DNA from: an uncultured Akkermansia sp.
Lineage (GTDB): Bacteria > Verrucomicrobiota > Verrucomicrobiia > Verrucomicrobiales > Akkermansiaceae
Direction of reading: 5' to 3'
Assembly: GCA_900548895.1 (NCBI GenBank)
Contig: URLZ01000004.1
Location: forward strand, 1 to 64,000
DNA length: 64,000 bases
Every line of letters begins with the position of its first letter. Within the stretch, counting starts at the first letter, position 1. The translations under genes were made by a program, and so were the position numbers. Under the pieces are notes generated by a model, which saw only the letters and a list, made by a program, of their open reading frames with translations, was not told the origin of the DNA and ran no database searches. This document shows positions 17,319-25,553 of this stretch, piece by piece.

Positions 17319-18413
17319 ATGAACCATCGCATCGATCAATACTTCCAGACCCTGATTTCCCTGGGCGGCTCGGACCTCCACCTCTCGGAGGGCCAACCCC
17401 CCAAGATTCGCGTCCACGGCGACATCACGCCCATCGAGGGCGGCGAGCTCACCCACCAGGACATGGTCGAGCTCATGCAGCCCATCTGCCCCGAGAAACT
17501 CTGGGCCCAGTTTGAAGAGAGCGGCGACGCAGACTTCGCCTACGAGATGAATGCCGAAGCGCGCTTCCGCTGCAACTACATGAAGCAGCAGCGCGGCTAC
17601 TGCTGCGTCTTCCGACTCATCCCGACGAAAATCCTGACCCTGGAGCAGCTCAACGTCCCGGAGCAAATCAAGCGCTTCGCGGACATGCGCGCCGGCCTCG
17701 TGCTCGTCACCGGGCCCACCGGCTCCGGCAAATCGACCACCCTCGCGGCCCTCATCGACTACATCAACTCGAACTACGCGCGCCACATCATCACCATCGA
17801 GGAGCCCATCGAGTTCGTCCATCCGTCCAAGCGCAGCGTGATCACCCAGCGCGAAGTGCCCGTCAACTGCCCGAGCTTTGCCGACGGCCTGCGAGCTTCC
17901 CTGCGCGAGGATACCGACATCGTGCTCGTCGGTGAAATGCGAGATTTGGAGACCATCTCGCTGGCTCTCACCGCCGCCGAGACCGGCCTGCTCGTCTTCG
18001 GCACCCTGCACACCAACAACGCCCGCAAGACCATCGACCGTATCATCGACGTCTTCCCGGCCGAGCAGCAGTCTCAGGCGCGCACCATGCTCGCCGGATC
18101 GCTGCGCGGCGTCGTTGCCCAGCTGCTCATGAAGCGCTGCGACAAGCCCGGCCGCTGCGCCGTCAACGAAATCCTCTTCGCCACCCCGGCCGTCGCTGCC
18201 ATCATCCGTGAAGGCGCCACGCAAAAGCTCGCCGACGTCATCACCGGTGGCAAGCAGCTCGGCATGCAATTCATGGATGACGCCATCTGGCAAAAGCTCC
18301 AGCAGGGAATCGTCTCGCCGCAGGAAGCCTACATGAAGTCCATCGACAAGGGGCGCTTCAAGAACTTCCTGCCCAAGGAGCTCGAAGTGCTCGCCAACGC
18401 CGGCGGCGCCTGA
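17319..18413 (+). CDS. pilT: type IV pilus retraction ATPase PilT
   Basis: Powers pilus retraction at the cytoplasmic base of type IV pili. The 364-residue product has normal PilT layout. The N-terminal module (GGSDLHLSEG at about residue 16) is followed by Walker A GPTGSGKST, the Asp box TIEEPIEFVH, Walker B DIVLVGEMRDLETIS and the His box TLHTNNARKTIDRIIDVFP. The C-terminus (GMQFMDDAIWQKLQQGIVS) is the usual PilT lid region. It lies 170 nt after the tandem-module paralogue on the same strand. No promoter or Shine-Dalgarno is obvious. Confidence 0.92.
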   Translation: MNHRIDQYFQTLISLGGSDLHLSEGQPPKIRVHGDITPIEGGELTHQDMVELMQPICPEKLWAQFEESGDADFAYEMNAEARFRCNYMKQQRGYCCVFRLIPTKILTLEQLNVPEQIKRFADMRAGLVLVTGPTGSGKSTTLAALIDYINSNYARHIITIEEPIEFVHPSKRSVITQREVPVNCPSFADGLRASLREDTDIVLVGEMRDLETISLALTAAETGLLVFGTLHTNNARKTIDRIIDVFPAEQQSQARTMLAGSLRGVVAQLLMKRCDKPGRCAVNEILFATPAVAAIIREGATQKLADVITGGKQLGMQFMDDAIWQKLQQGIVSPQEAYMKSIDKGRFKNFLPKELEVLANAGGA

Positions 18414-18513
18414 TGGCTCACCCCGATGAGAGCAGCGTGCGCGGCCTTGGCCTCAGCGCCCGAGGGCCGCGCCGCTCGCCCCTGAAAAATGGGGAGCAGA
18501 ACACAATCCCCGC

Positions 18514-18542
18514 TTGCCAAAGAGGGGGGTGCTGCGTATAAT
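18514..18542 (+). promoter_or_regulatory. strong sigma70-type promoter of the 18555 gene
   Basis: TTGCCA (18514-18519), 17 nt, TATAAT (18537-18542). The ATG begins 12 nt after the -10 box, giving a leader of about 6 nt. Confidence 0.85.
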
Positions 18543-18554
18543 ACCCCCGCACGC

Positions 18555-19679
18555 ATGAAGCCCCTGTATCACACGGTCAGCGCCTTGCTGATTCTGGCCG
18601 GATCGGCGCCGGGAGCGACGATCTGCACCGGGGCTGCACACAGACCATCCCCGGCGAGCCCCGCTCTGCTCGCCGAGTGGGAGGTCGTCGGCAAAGCCGA
18701 GCCGGGGCAGGGGGATGAACTCTGCGCTGAAGAAGTCCCCGCCGACAAACTCGCCGCCATCGGCGCCGATGACAAAAACGGCGGAGCCGACAGCGCGGCG
18801 GCGCAAGATGCGGAGACTGCGGGAGTGAAGCCCTCGGAGAATGCAGCCGAGCAGGCGCTCGAATTGGGGCGCAAGATGCTCGCCACCATCAACGATCTCT
18901 GGTTTCTGCTCGCCTCCGTCAGCGATCGCGAGGGCGCGGACGAAGCTGCACTGCGCTTCACCCGCCTGTCCACTCAGCTGGCCGATCTGGACTCCAAGCT
19001 GACGGCCGTCTGCATGGAGTACGAGGTGCTCGTCAGCCCCGAAGCCTCGGAGCTGCTCAACATGCGCATCTCGCCCGCCTTTGATGACCTCGGGGACGAG
19101 TTCTCCAGCCTCTGCCGCGTGCGCTGCTACGGCTCCAAACGCCTCATCGCCGCCTTTCGCGCCGCGAGCGATGCCGGTCTCTTCCCCGATGAGGCCATCG
19201 CGAATCTCGAGGAGCTGCGCCCTCCGCTCAGCGCTGAGGAAGCCACGGCCGAGCTCTGTCGCCTCCGAAAACTGATCGAGCCTGACACCGCCGTGCTGCG
19301 CATCCTCTCCCGCGTGCGGGACTCGGACAGCGCCTCCCACTCCATTGCCGAGCTCAAGCGCCTCTGCGAGGTCTTCTCCGGCCTCATCCCCAAGGAGGAT
19401 ACAGCCGATCGGCCCTTCCCCGACGAATCCTCCGCTGCCCTGCAAGAGGTCAGCGTGCCGCTGGAGAACGCCCTCTGGAACATCCGCGCGGAAATCGTGC
19501 GCATCGCCGGCCTGCCCGGCTATGACACCCAGCCCTACGATGCCTTCTCCGACACCCTCGATACCGTCTTTGAAAACCTGAACCGCACCCACAGCCTCTG
19601 GGCGCGCGACGTCTTTGATGCCTCCTTCCGCCTCGACCTCGCCGAGGCCCTTCAGGAGAGCGCCGCCGCTCGCCCGTAA
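18555..19679 (+). CDS. secreted helical protein of unknown function
   Basis: A 374-residue protein with signal peptide (MKPLYHTVSALLILAGSAPG) and a predominantly helical mature part. It contains at least two copies of a pattern of hydrophobic helix, Val-x-Asp-x-x-x-x-Ala: ASVSDREGADEAALRFTRL near residue 125 and SRVRDSDSASHSIAELKRL near residue 265. Similar patterns occur in the small secreted proteins at 23013 and 24305, so I infer a paralogous family. No enzyme motif is visible. The in-frame start at 18489 is upstream of the promoter and is excluded. Confidence 0.7.
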   Translation: MKPLYHTVSALLILAGSAPGATICTGAAHRPSPASPALLAEWEVVGKAEPGQGDELCAEEVPADKLAAIGADDKNGGADSAAAQDAETAGVKPSENAAEQALELGRKMLATINDLWFLLASVSDREGADEAALRFTRLSTQLADLDSKLTAVCMEYEVLVSPEASELLNMRISPAFDDLGDEFSSLCRVRCYGSKRLIAAFRAASDAGLFPDEAIANLEELRPPLSAEEATAELCRLRKLIEPDTAVLRILSRVRDSDSASHSIAELKRLCEVFSGLIPKEDTADRPFPDESSAALQEVSVPLENALWNIRAEIVRIAGLPGYDTQPYDAFSDTLDTVFENLNRTHSLWARDVFDASFRLDLAEALQESAAARP

Positions 19680-19772
19680 CGAACAACCCGCCCGTCTCAA
19701 CCCGCTTCACCCCGCTTCACCCCGCCACACCGGACTGCCCGACTTTCTGTTTTCCTCCCCACGTGTTTTGCC

Positions 19773-21239
19773 ATGCCTGTATCTGATTACCTCGTCACCA
19801 TCGGTCTAGAAGTTCACTGCCAAATCAAGACGGAGACCAAGATGTTCTGCTCCTGCAAAGCCGGCTTCGGCTACGAGCCCAACACCAACGTCTGCCCCAC
19901 CTGCCTCGGCATGCCCGGCGCTCTGCCCGTGCTCAACGAATACGCCATCGAGCGCACCATCCTCACCGGCCTGATGCTCGGATGCAGCATGCCCCCCGTC
20001 TCGAAGTGGGACCGCAAAAACTACTTTTACGCCGACATGCCGAAAAACTACCAGACCAGCCAGCTGGACCTGCCCCTGTGCATCGGCGGCGAAGTCCCCC
20101 TCTACGCCTGGGCCTACCCGCCCGATGCTCGCGTCAAGAGCGATGAGCCCGTCGTGCGCCGCGTGCGCCTCGACCACATCCATCTGGAGGAAGACGCCGC
20201 CAAGCTCACGCACTTCGGCAGCTACTCGCTCGTCGACTACAATCGCGGCGGCACCCCGCTCATGGAGATCGTCTCGGCCCCCGATCTCACCAGCCCGGAG
20301 GAAACCTACGCCTACCTCAAGAGCCTCCAGCAGATCCTCATCTGCGGCGGCATCTCCGACGCCGACATGGAGAAAGGGCAGATGCGCTGCGACGTCAACG
20401 TCTCGCTGCGCCCCAAGGGCCAGAAAGAGCTCGGCGCCAAAATCGAGATGAAGAACATCAACTCGATGTCGGCGGCGCGCCGAGCCCTCATCTACGAGAT
20501 CGCCCGTCAGGCCGACGAGCTCGATCGCGGCATCCCGCAGGTGCAATCCACCCGCCGCTGGGACGACGACCTTGGCGAGAGCATCGTCATGCGCACCAAG
20601 GAGAACGCGCACGACTACCGCTACCACACCTGCCCCGACCTCGTGCCCGTGCACACCGCCGCCATCGAGGAGAAGATGCGTCTCGAGCTGCCCGAGCTGC
20701 CCGATGCCCGCCGCTTGCGCCTCGTGAAGAGCTACGGACTGCCCGTTGCCGACGCCGACACCCTCGTCGCCGATGCTGCCCTCTGCGCCTACTTCGAAGC
20801 ATCCGCAGCCGTCTCCAAAGCTCCCCGCAAAGTTGCCAACTGGGTTATCAACAACCTCAGCGCCGCCCTGGCAGAAAAGAGCATCGGCATTGAAGACTGC
20901 CCGCTCGCGCCCGAGGGCCTCGCCGATCTCGTCGCCATCATTGAAGACGGCCTCGTCTCCAACAATCAGGCGCGTGAAGTCCTCGACCTCCTCTGGGAGA
21001 AGCCCGAGCTGAGCGCCGAGGCGGCAGCCGCCTCCCTCGGCTACCGCAAGACGGATACCGGTGCTCTCGAGGGTGTCATCGCGGACGTCCTCGCGAAAAA
21101 TCAGGACCTCGTCGCCGGCGTGAAGGGCGGTAACATGAAACTGCTCAACGCCCTGACCGGCCAAGTGATGAAGACGAGCAACCCCAAACCCAACCCCAAG
21201 CTCGTCACCGAAATCATCACTCGTCAACTGGGTCTCTGA
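19773..21239 (+). CDS. gatB: Asp-tRNA(Asn)/Glu-tRNA(Gln) amidotransferase subunit B
   Basis: The tRNA-binding kinase subunit of the GatCAB complex, which amidates mischarged Glu-tRNA(Gln) or Asp-tRNA(Asn). The 488 residues match the family length. Signatures are TIGLEVHCQIKTETKMFCSC, CPTCLGMPGALPVLN, the KNYFYADMPKNYQTSQ catalytic strand and GQMRCDVNVSLRP. The C-terminal GatB/YqeY domain ends with TGQVMKTSNPKPNPK. gatA and gatC are not in the window. No Shine-Dalgarno is present. Confidence 0.96.
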   Translation: MPVSDYLVTIGLEVHCQIKTETKMFCSCKAGFGYEPNTNVCPTCLGMPGALPVLNEYAIERTILTGLMLGCSMPPVSKWDRKNYFYADMPKNYQTSQLDLPLCIGGEVPLYAWAYPPDARVKSDEPVVRRVRLDHIHLEEDAAKLTHFGSYSLVDYNRGGTPLMEIVSAPDLTSPEETYAYLKSLQQILICGGISDADMEKGQMRCDVNVSLRPKGQKELGAKIEMKNINSMSAARRALIYEIARQADELDRGIPQVQSTRRWDDDLGESIVMRTKENAHDYRYHTCPDLVPVHTAAIEEKMRLELPELPDARRLRLVKSYGLPVADADTLVADAALCAYFEASAAVSKAPRKVANWVINNLSAALAEKSIGIEDCPLAPEGLADLVAIIEDGLVSNNQAREVLDLLWEKPELSAEAAAASLGYRKTDTGALEGVIADVLAKNQDLVAGVKGGNMKLLNALTGQVMKTSNPKPNPKLVTEIITRQLGL

Positions 21240-21550
21240 GGCCGTCCGGCGCCGCATCCTCCCCCTTCTTGAACCCCTTTCACCCGCCTCAGCCGGCTCA
21301 CCGCCTGCGGAGGTCGGGCGGAAGGGGGGTCGGGCTTTGCCCTCACTGCCGCTCTCGCAGCTTTCATGGCTCGTTGACGCTTCGGGCGAGGGGCGCGGCC
21401 GGCCTCGCCGTGGCGCCTGTATGGCTTTGGTGGCTCGCTGAGCTGCGGGGCAGGGGAGCTCAGCCCGCTCGCGTGCCCTGAGTGCCCTTCGCCTCAACCG
21501 CGGTTCGCAATCCTCCCCGTCGCCTCTGTCCCGTTGCCCCATCTGCCGCC
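21240..21550. other. intergenic gap gatB-umuC
   Basis: I see no convincing gene, hairpin with T tract, or promoter here. No LexA-like dyad is evident before the polymerase gene. Confidence 0.5.
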
Positions 21551-22801
21551 ATGTTCCTGCTCTTTGACTGCAACAACTTCTTTGCCAGCTGCGAGCAAGT
21601 CTTTCGCCCCGATTGGCGGCGCCGCCCCCTCGTCGTCCTGAGCAACAACGACGGCTGTGTCATCTCCCGCAGCCCCGAGGCCAAACAAATCGGCATCGCC
21701 ATGGGCGAGCCCTACTTCAAGTGCCGCGAGCGTCTGGAGCGGGCCCGCGCCATCGTCTGCTCCGCCAACTTCTCCCTCTACAGCGACCTCTCCGACCGCA
21801 TCATGCGCATCCTCGAGGCGCATCTCCCCAGCCTTCAGCAGTACAGCATAGACGAAGCCTTCGCTGAAGTCAGCAGCGCGGAGAACGCCGGCAGCGGCAT
21901 CGACTGGGCCGACCTCGCCCGCAAGCTGCGGCGGCGCATCCGTCGCTGGACCGGCGTCACCGTCAGCGTCGGTATGGCACCCACGCGCACCCTCGTTAAA
22001 CTCGCCAACGAAACCGCCAAACATCGCCCTGAGAGCCGGGGCTTCATGGCCCTGCTGAGCCCCGCCGACTGGGAGCCCCTGCTGGAGCAGACACCCGTGG
22101 GCGACGTCTGGGGCGTCGGGAGGCGGCTCACCCCGCGCCTGCACGCCCTCGGCATCCGCACCGCCGCCGGCCTGGCCGCCACCGATCTGGAGCGCCTGCG
22201 GCGCAGCTTCGGCGTGCACGGCGAGCGCCTGGCCCTCGAGCTGCGCGGCATCTCCTGCCTCAGCGACGAGCCGGAGGCCGAGCGCGGTCAGATCATGGTC
22301 TCGCGTTCGCTCAAGGAGGGCATCACCGAGCTGTGCACTCTGCGCGAGAGCCTCTGCCGCTTCGTCGAAAAAGCCGCGCGCACCCTGCGGCGGCATGAGC
22401 TCATGGCCCGCAACGTCTTCGTTATCCTGCGCACCTCGCGCTATGAAGATACCTCGATGACCTACGCCAACAGCCTCGGGCGCACCCTCCCCGCCCCCGG
22501 CGACGACACGCGCCTCATCACCCGGGCCGCCGTCGAGTTGCTCGAGGCCATCTATCAGCCCGGCTATCGGTACAAAAAAATCGGCGTGATCCTCACCGGG
22601 CTTGAAGCCGTTGATGCCGTGCATCCCACTTTTGAGCATCCCGACATCAAACCCGACCCCCTCATGAAAGTCCTTGACCAACTGCAGGAGGCCGGGCACG
22701 ACATCCACTTCGCCAACCGCGGCAGCAGCGTGCCCTGGCATTGCGACCACGTCTCGCGCCGCTATACCACCCGCTGGGAGGACATCCCCGAAGCTTGGTG
22801 A
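21551..22801 (+). CDS. umuC: Y-family DNA polymerase, UmuC type
   Basis: Error-prone translesion polymerase of 416 residues. Catalytic features are LFDCNNFFASCEQVFRP with the first acidic residue, PLVVLSNNDGCVISRS (typical of UmuC), MGEPYFKC, and the SIDEAF motif in YSIDEAFAEV that supplies the second acid pair. The helix-hairpin-helix region follows (VWGVGRRLTPRLHALGIRTA), then the little finger domain. The C-terminal stretch resembles the DUF4113 tail of UmuC (HPDIKPDPLMKVLDQL ... RYTTRWEDIPEAW). No umuD lies next to it. The start at 21551 is set by homology; upstream codons are not conserved-looking. Confidence 0.92.
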   Translation: MFLLFDCNNFFASCEQVFRPDWRRRPLVVLSNNDGCVISRSPEAKQIGIAMGEPYFKCRERLERARAIVCSANFSLYSDLSDRIMRILEAHLPSLQQYSIDEAFAEVSSAENAGSGIDWADLARKLRRRIRRWTGVTVSVGMAPTRTLVKLANETAKHRPESRGFMALLSPADWEPLLEQTPVGDVWGVGRRLTPRLHALGIRTAAGLAATDLERLRRSFGVHGERLALELRGISCLSDEPEAERGQIMVSRSLKEGITELCTLRESLCRFVEKAARTLRRHELMARNVFVILRTSRYEDTSMTYANSLGRTLPAPGDDTRLITRAAVELLEAIYQPGYRYKKIGVILTGLEAVDAVHPTFEHPDIKPDPLMKVLDQLQEAGHDIHFANRGSSVPWHCDHVSRRYTTRWEDIPEAW

Positions 22802-22977
22802 GCGCAGCAGCGGGGCGGAGAGTCATCTTCCCCGAGCCTGTGCGATCGCGGATCCCTGCGCCGCCTATCCTTCATGAGGCTGCCGCCGCCGTCGGCAAAA
22901 AGAGCCGGGCGTATCAAACGGGACTGTAAAGCATCAAAAAGGGTCGGAGAATGGGGGTGCCGACAACCTCTAAGAGC

Positions 22978-23006
22978 TTGACTTCAACCCGGTGTCGCCC
23001 TACAAT
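22978..23006 (+). promoter_or_regulatory. promoter giving a leaderless mRNA (23013 gene)
   Basis: TTGACT (22978-22983), 17 nt, TACAAT (23001-23006). Only 6 nt separate the -10 box from the ATG, so the A of the start codon is the expected +1. Confidence 0.8.
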
Positions 23007-23012
23007 CAAAGC

Positions 23013-23549
23013 ATGACCCCGCCATTGCACCGCCTCCCCTTGTTGCTCCTTGCAGGACTCAGCAGCACCGCCTTTGCTGCTGCGGCCGAGTCCCCGGCGC
23101 CGGACGGAGCGGGAGGCGCGGGGAGCGCGGACGGTGCCGCTGCCGAATCCTCCTCTCCTGAGGCCGACAGCGCCGAAGAGGTGGCCGACACGCCGAGCTT
23201 CGTCACGCCCTCGGCCGTCTCCGTGCCCGAGCCCGTCCTTCGCGGCTGGGCCGAGGAGCTGCGCCGCATGCTGGAGCGTCAGCTCGAGCTGCTGGCGGCC
23301 ATTGACGCTACCTCCTCTGCTGCGGCCGCCGTGGCTCCGCTTCGCGAGAACCTGCAGCGCATGGCCGAGCTCCGCGACCGCGTTCGCGCAGATGCCCTGC
23401 GCCTTTACCTTGATAATACGCCCGAGACGAAGACTCCCTTTATTGAGCTGTTGCAGAAAACGGCCGTCGAGTTCAAGCGCCTCGACGATGCGGACTGTTA
23501 CGGCTGCACCGAGCTGAGCAGCCTCCTGGCCCCACAGATGGGGCAGTGA
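23013..23549 (+). CDS. small secreted helical protein, leaderless start
   Basis: A 178-residue protein with signal peptide (MTPPLHRLPLLLLAGLSSTAFA), a disordered Ala/Glu/Ser stretch and a helical C-terminal half from about residue 75. The latter has ELLAAIDATSSAAAAVAPL, a match to the Val/Ile-x-Asp-x-x-Ser-Ala pattern in the 18555 and 24305 proteins, and ends with DCYGCTELSSLL, similar to RCYGSKRLIAAF in the 18555 protein. Function is unknown. The -10 box sits 6 nt upstream of this ATG, so the longer frame from 22992, which overlaps the promoter, cannot be translated. Confidence 0.72.
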   Translation: MTPPLHRLPLLLLAGLSSTAFAAAAESPAPDGAGGAGSADGAAAESSSPEADSAEEVADTPSFVTPSAVSVPEPVLRGWAEELRRMLERQLELLAAIDATSSAAAAVAPLRENLQRMAELRDRVRADALRLYLDNTPETKTPFIELLQKTAVEFKRLDDADCYGCTELSSLLAPQMGQ

Positions 23550-23763
23550 GAGGCCGCAGTTCACAGAGGCCGCGGTCGCGTTAAATGTCGACCGCGGCGT
23601 CTCTCGACGGGGTGTGGCATCGCGTCGTCTTCCGCCCCGCTTGCCCAAGCTATCCTATCGGTTAATTTGCTGCGCCGATTTCACCGAAGAGCATCGAAGA
23701 CACGCCCGGCTCGTCTCGTTGAGCACCATTGCCCCACCGGCGGACGGATGGGGGTGAACGAGG

Positions 23764-23786
23764 AAAAAGCCCCGGCTCCTCGGGGC
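23764..23786 (-). terminator. intrinsic terminator of the AP2-like gene
   Basis: Read on the minus strand: 6-bp perfect GC stem (23781-23786 with 23769-23774), 6-nt loop, followed by TTTTT (23768-23764). It lies 58 nt downstream of the stop of the minus-strand gene. Confidence 0.7.
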
Positions 23787-23844
23787 GAGAGATCTCGCTC
23801 ACCGCAGCATGTGTACTCGCACCCCCTCTCGAACGATGCGCGCC

Positions 23845-24129
23845 TCAGAGCTCGGCTTCCTCGGTTCCGTGGCTTCGTTCGCGCAGCATATCGCGCACGT
23901 GTTGCAACTCCGAGTCCATATAGTTGGGCAGATCATCGCGGTGCGACGCCATCTGGCGCAGCACCTCGTCGCGATACTCGACGGCTTGGCGGTAGGATTC
24001 CTCCTCTGATCCGCACTGCAAGTCGGAGAAATAGCGCGTGATGATGCGGCCGCAGCGCTGGATGCTCACGCGCCAGCCCTGAAAATCCGTGTTTTCGTAA
24101 GTGTAGCGGGTTATATTTTTTGCCTTCAT
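23845..24129 (-). CDS. small AP2/integrase-like DNA-binding domain protein
   Basis: A 94-residue protein starting MKAKNITRYTYENTDFQGWR. The segment WRVSIQRCGRIITRYFSDLQ, with a short gap, followed by YRQAVEYRDEVLRQM fits the three-strand plus helix pattern of AP2-like DNA-binding domains (conserved Phe-Ser-Asp and Ala-x-x-Tyr-Arg-Asp). That domain occurs in phage integrases, homing endonucleases and small stand-alone bacterial proteins. The start at 24129 is the ATG; a TTG 12 nt upstream is less likely. It is monocistronic, between secreted-protein genes, with its own terminator. Regulator or mobile-element remnant are both possible. Confidence 0.65.
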   Translation of the reverse strand: MKAKNITRYTYENTDFQGWRVSIQRCGRIITRYFSDLQCGSEEESYRQAVEYRDEVLRQMASHRDDLPNYMDSELQHVRDMLRERSHGTEEAEL

Positions 24130-24265
24130 AGAGCTCTTCAAGGGTGCGACACCTGCGGTGCCGGGCCGGTGTTAAAACGATTAGAGAACGCTGCGCTACT
24201 CCCAAGGTGTGTCCGGCCTCAGGCCGGGTGTTTGCTCTTCCCTCGCCTTCAAGGTGGCTTCTCGG

Positions 24266-24294
24266 TTGACAAGGGAAAGCGGCTGTGCTATCTT
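24266..24294 (+). promoter_or_regulatory. promoter of the 24305 gene, near-leaderless
   Basis: TTGACA (24266-24271), 17 nt, TATCTT (24289-24294). The ATG is 10 nt downstream of the -10 box. Confidence 0.75.
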
Positions 24295-24304
24295 CCCAAG
24301 GTAG

Positions 24305-24787
24305 ATGAACCTCTTCACTTCACACGGCTTCGGTTGGCGCGCGCTTCCGGTTGCGATTCTGATGTGTTCGGCTCTCGGAGCGGAGGCGGATGCCCCGGCC
24401 AAGCCCGCGTCGAAGCCTGCGGGCGCCGCGAGTGCGGCCTCAGAGAGCATCGGCAGAGACTACGTGCGAGAGATTGAGCTGCTACAGGAGGCCGGGGCTC
24501 TGTTGGCCGGCGTGAAGGATGAGGAGGGAGCCAAAAAGGCGGCTGACAAGATCTCGCGGGATTTCAACGGCTTGCCGCCGCTCGTCGTCGGCAATGAAAA
24601 GGAAATTATGGCGCTGGCTGAAGCCCGCAATGGCGTCAGCCTCTTCATGGTTCGGCTCAAAAAGCAGCCGTGGTTCAGCTCCTCCGGCCTCCAAAAGGCG
24701 TGGACGCTGATGACGGACGCCTTCTCCCGGCGCCGGGCTAACTCCCCGGGGCAGCGGCGCATGCGCATTCCGCGTCCGCGTTCCTGA
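24305..24787 (+). CDS. small secreted helical protein of unknown function
   Basis: A 160-residue protein with signal peptide (RALPVAILMCSALGAEA) after an eight-residue N-region, then an Ala/Lys/Pro linker and a helical module: EIELLQEAGALLAGVKDEEG, followed by AKKAADKISRDFNGLPPL. The Val-Lys-Asp-Glu-x-x-Ala-x-x-Ala-Ala pattern matches a type of secreted helical protein I associate with Verrucomicrobiota and Planctomycetota, though I cannot give a family name. The tail is strongly basic (SRRRANSPGQRRMRIPRPRS). Function is unknown. Confidence 0.65.
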   Translation: MNLFTSHGFGWRALPVAILMCSALGAEADAPAKPASKPAGAASAASESIGRDYVREIELLQEAGALLAGVKDEEGAKKAADKISRDFNGLPPLVVGNEKEIMALAEARNGVSLFMVRLKKQPWFSSSGLQKAWTLMTDAFSRRRANSPGQRRMRIPRPRS

Positions 24788-24871
24788 AAGGGGCAGTCAA
24801 AGCGGCCGGCCTCGGCCTTATTTGCCGCCCTGAGCGCTCGCTTCTCCTAACGGAACCCGATCATCTCGCCT

Positions 24872-25492
24872 ATGAGCTTTTCCTTTGCCCTTTCGCGCTG
24901 CCTTCCCCTCGCTTCGGGGGCTCTTTTCGTGCTTGCCTCGCTTTCCCCGGCCGAGGAGGAGCCCTCCGTCATCACCGGCTCCTTTGCCCCCGAGGATGTT
25001 GACCGCATGATTCAGAGTTTTGGCCCGGTCATTTCCTCCTCGGGTGCGGAGGATAGCGCGAGCCGAATTCCGCCTTCCGCAGGGGCTGCTGCTGATTCTT
25101 TTGATGATTCTGCCGCGGACTCGACCGAGGTGAGCCCGAGTGCGCCGTCGCGCCCGGGCCCGATCAGCCGCGAGTTTCGTGAGGTGCTCTATGCCGATCT
25201 GGCGCGCTGGGTTGAGGCGATGCGCGAGAGCGAGCCGGAGCTGCGGGACGCCAAACTCATCGCTTTGCTGCTGCGCCTCAATCCGCTGCATCCCATCGAG
25301 CAGTTCCCGGGTGATTATGCTGAGGCCCTGCGCCTGCACCACTGGGCTCTGTCGGGAAGCCCCGAGGCGCTGGAGCAACTGGCTCGCGCCTTCGCCTGCG
25401 GGAAGTTGGGGGCTCTTCACTTCGTCGTGGACGACGGAGCGGCCGACTTTTACCGCCGCCGGGCCGCCGCTGCCCTGCCTTCCGTTCCCTGA
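24872..25492 (+). CDS. secreted protein of unknown function
   Basis: A 206-residue protein. Residues 1-28 form a signal peptide (CLPLASGALFVLASLSPAEE), residues about 30-95 are Ser/Asp/Ala-rich and likely disordered, and the last 100 residues are helical (FREVLYADLARWVEAMRESE, then ALRLHHWALSGSPEALEQLA). The latter looks like a Sel1/TPR-type helical pair, but I cannot assign a family. It lies 84 nt after the 24305 gene on the same strand and may be co-transcribed. Confidence 0.6.
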   Translation: MSFSFALSRCLPLASGALFVLASLSPAEEEPSVITGSFAPEDVDRMIQSFGPVISSSGAEDSASRIPPSAGAAADSFDDSAADSTEVSPSAPSRPGPISREFREVLYADLARWVEAMRESEPELRDAKLIALLLRLNPLHPIEQFPGDYAEALRLHHWALSGSPEALEQLARAFACGKLGALHFVVDDGAADFYRRRAAAALPSVP

Positions 25493-25553
25493 GCTTCAGG
25501 GGACAGCGTGATGAGGGCCGGGGTAATGCAGAGGAGAAGCCGCCGCGGAGGCT

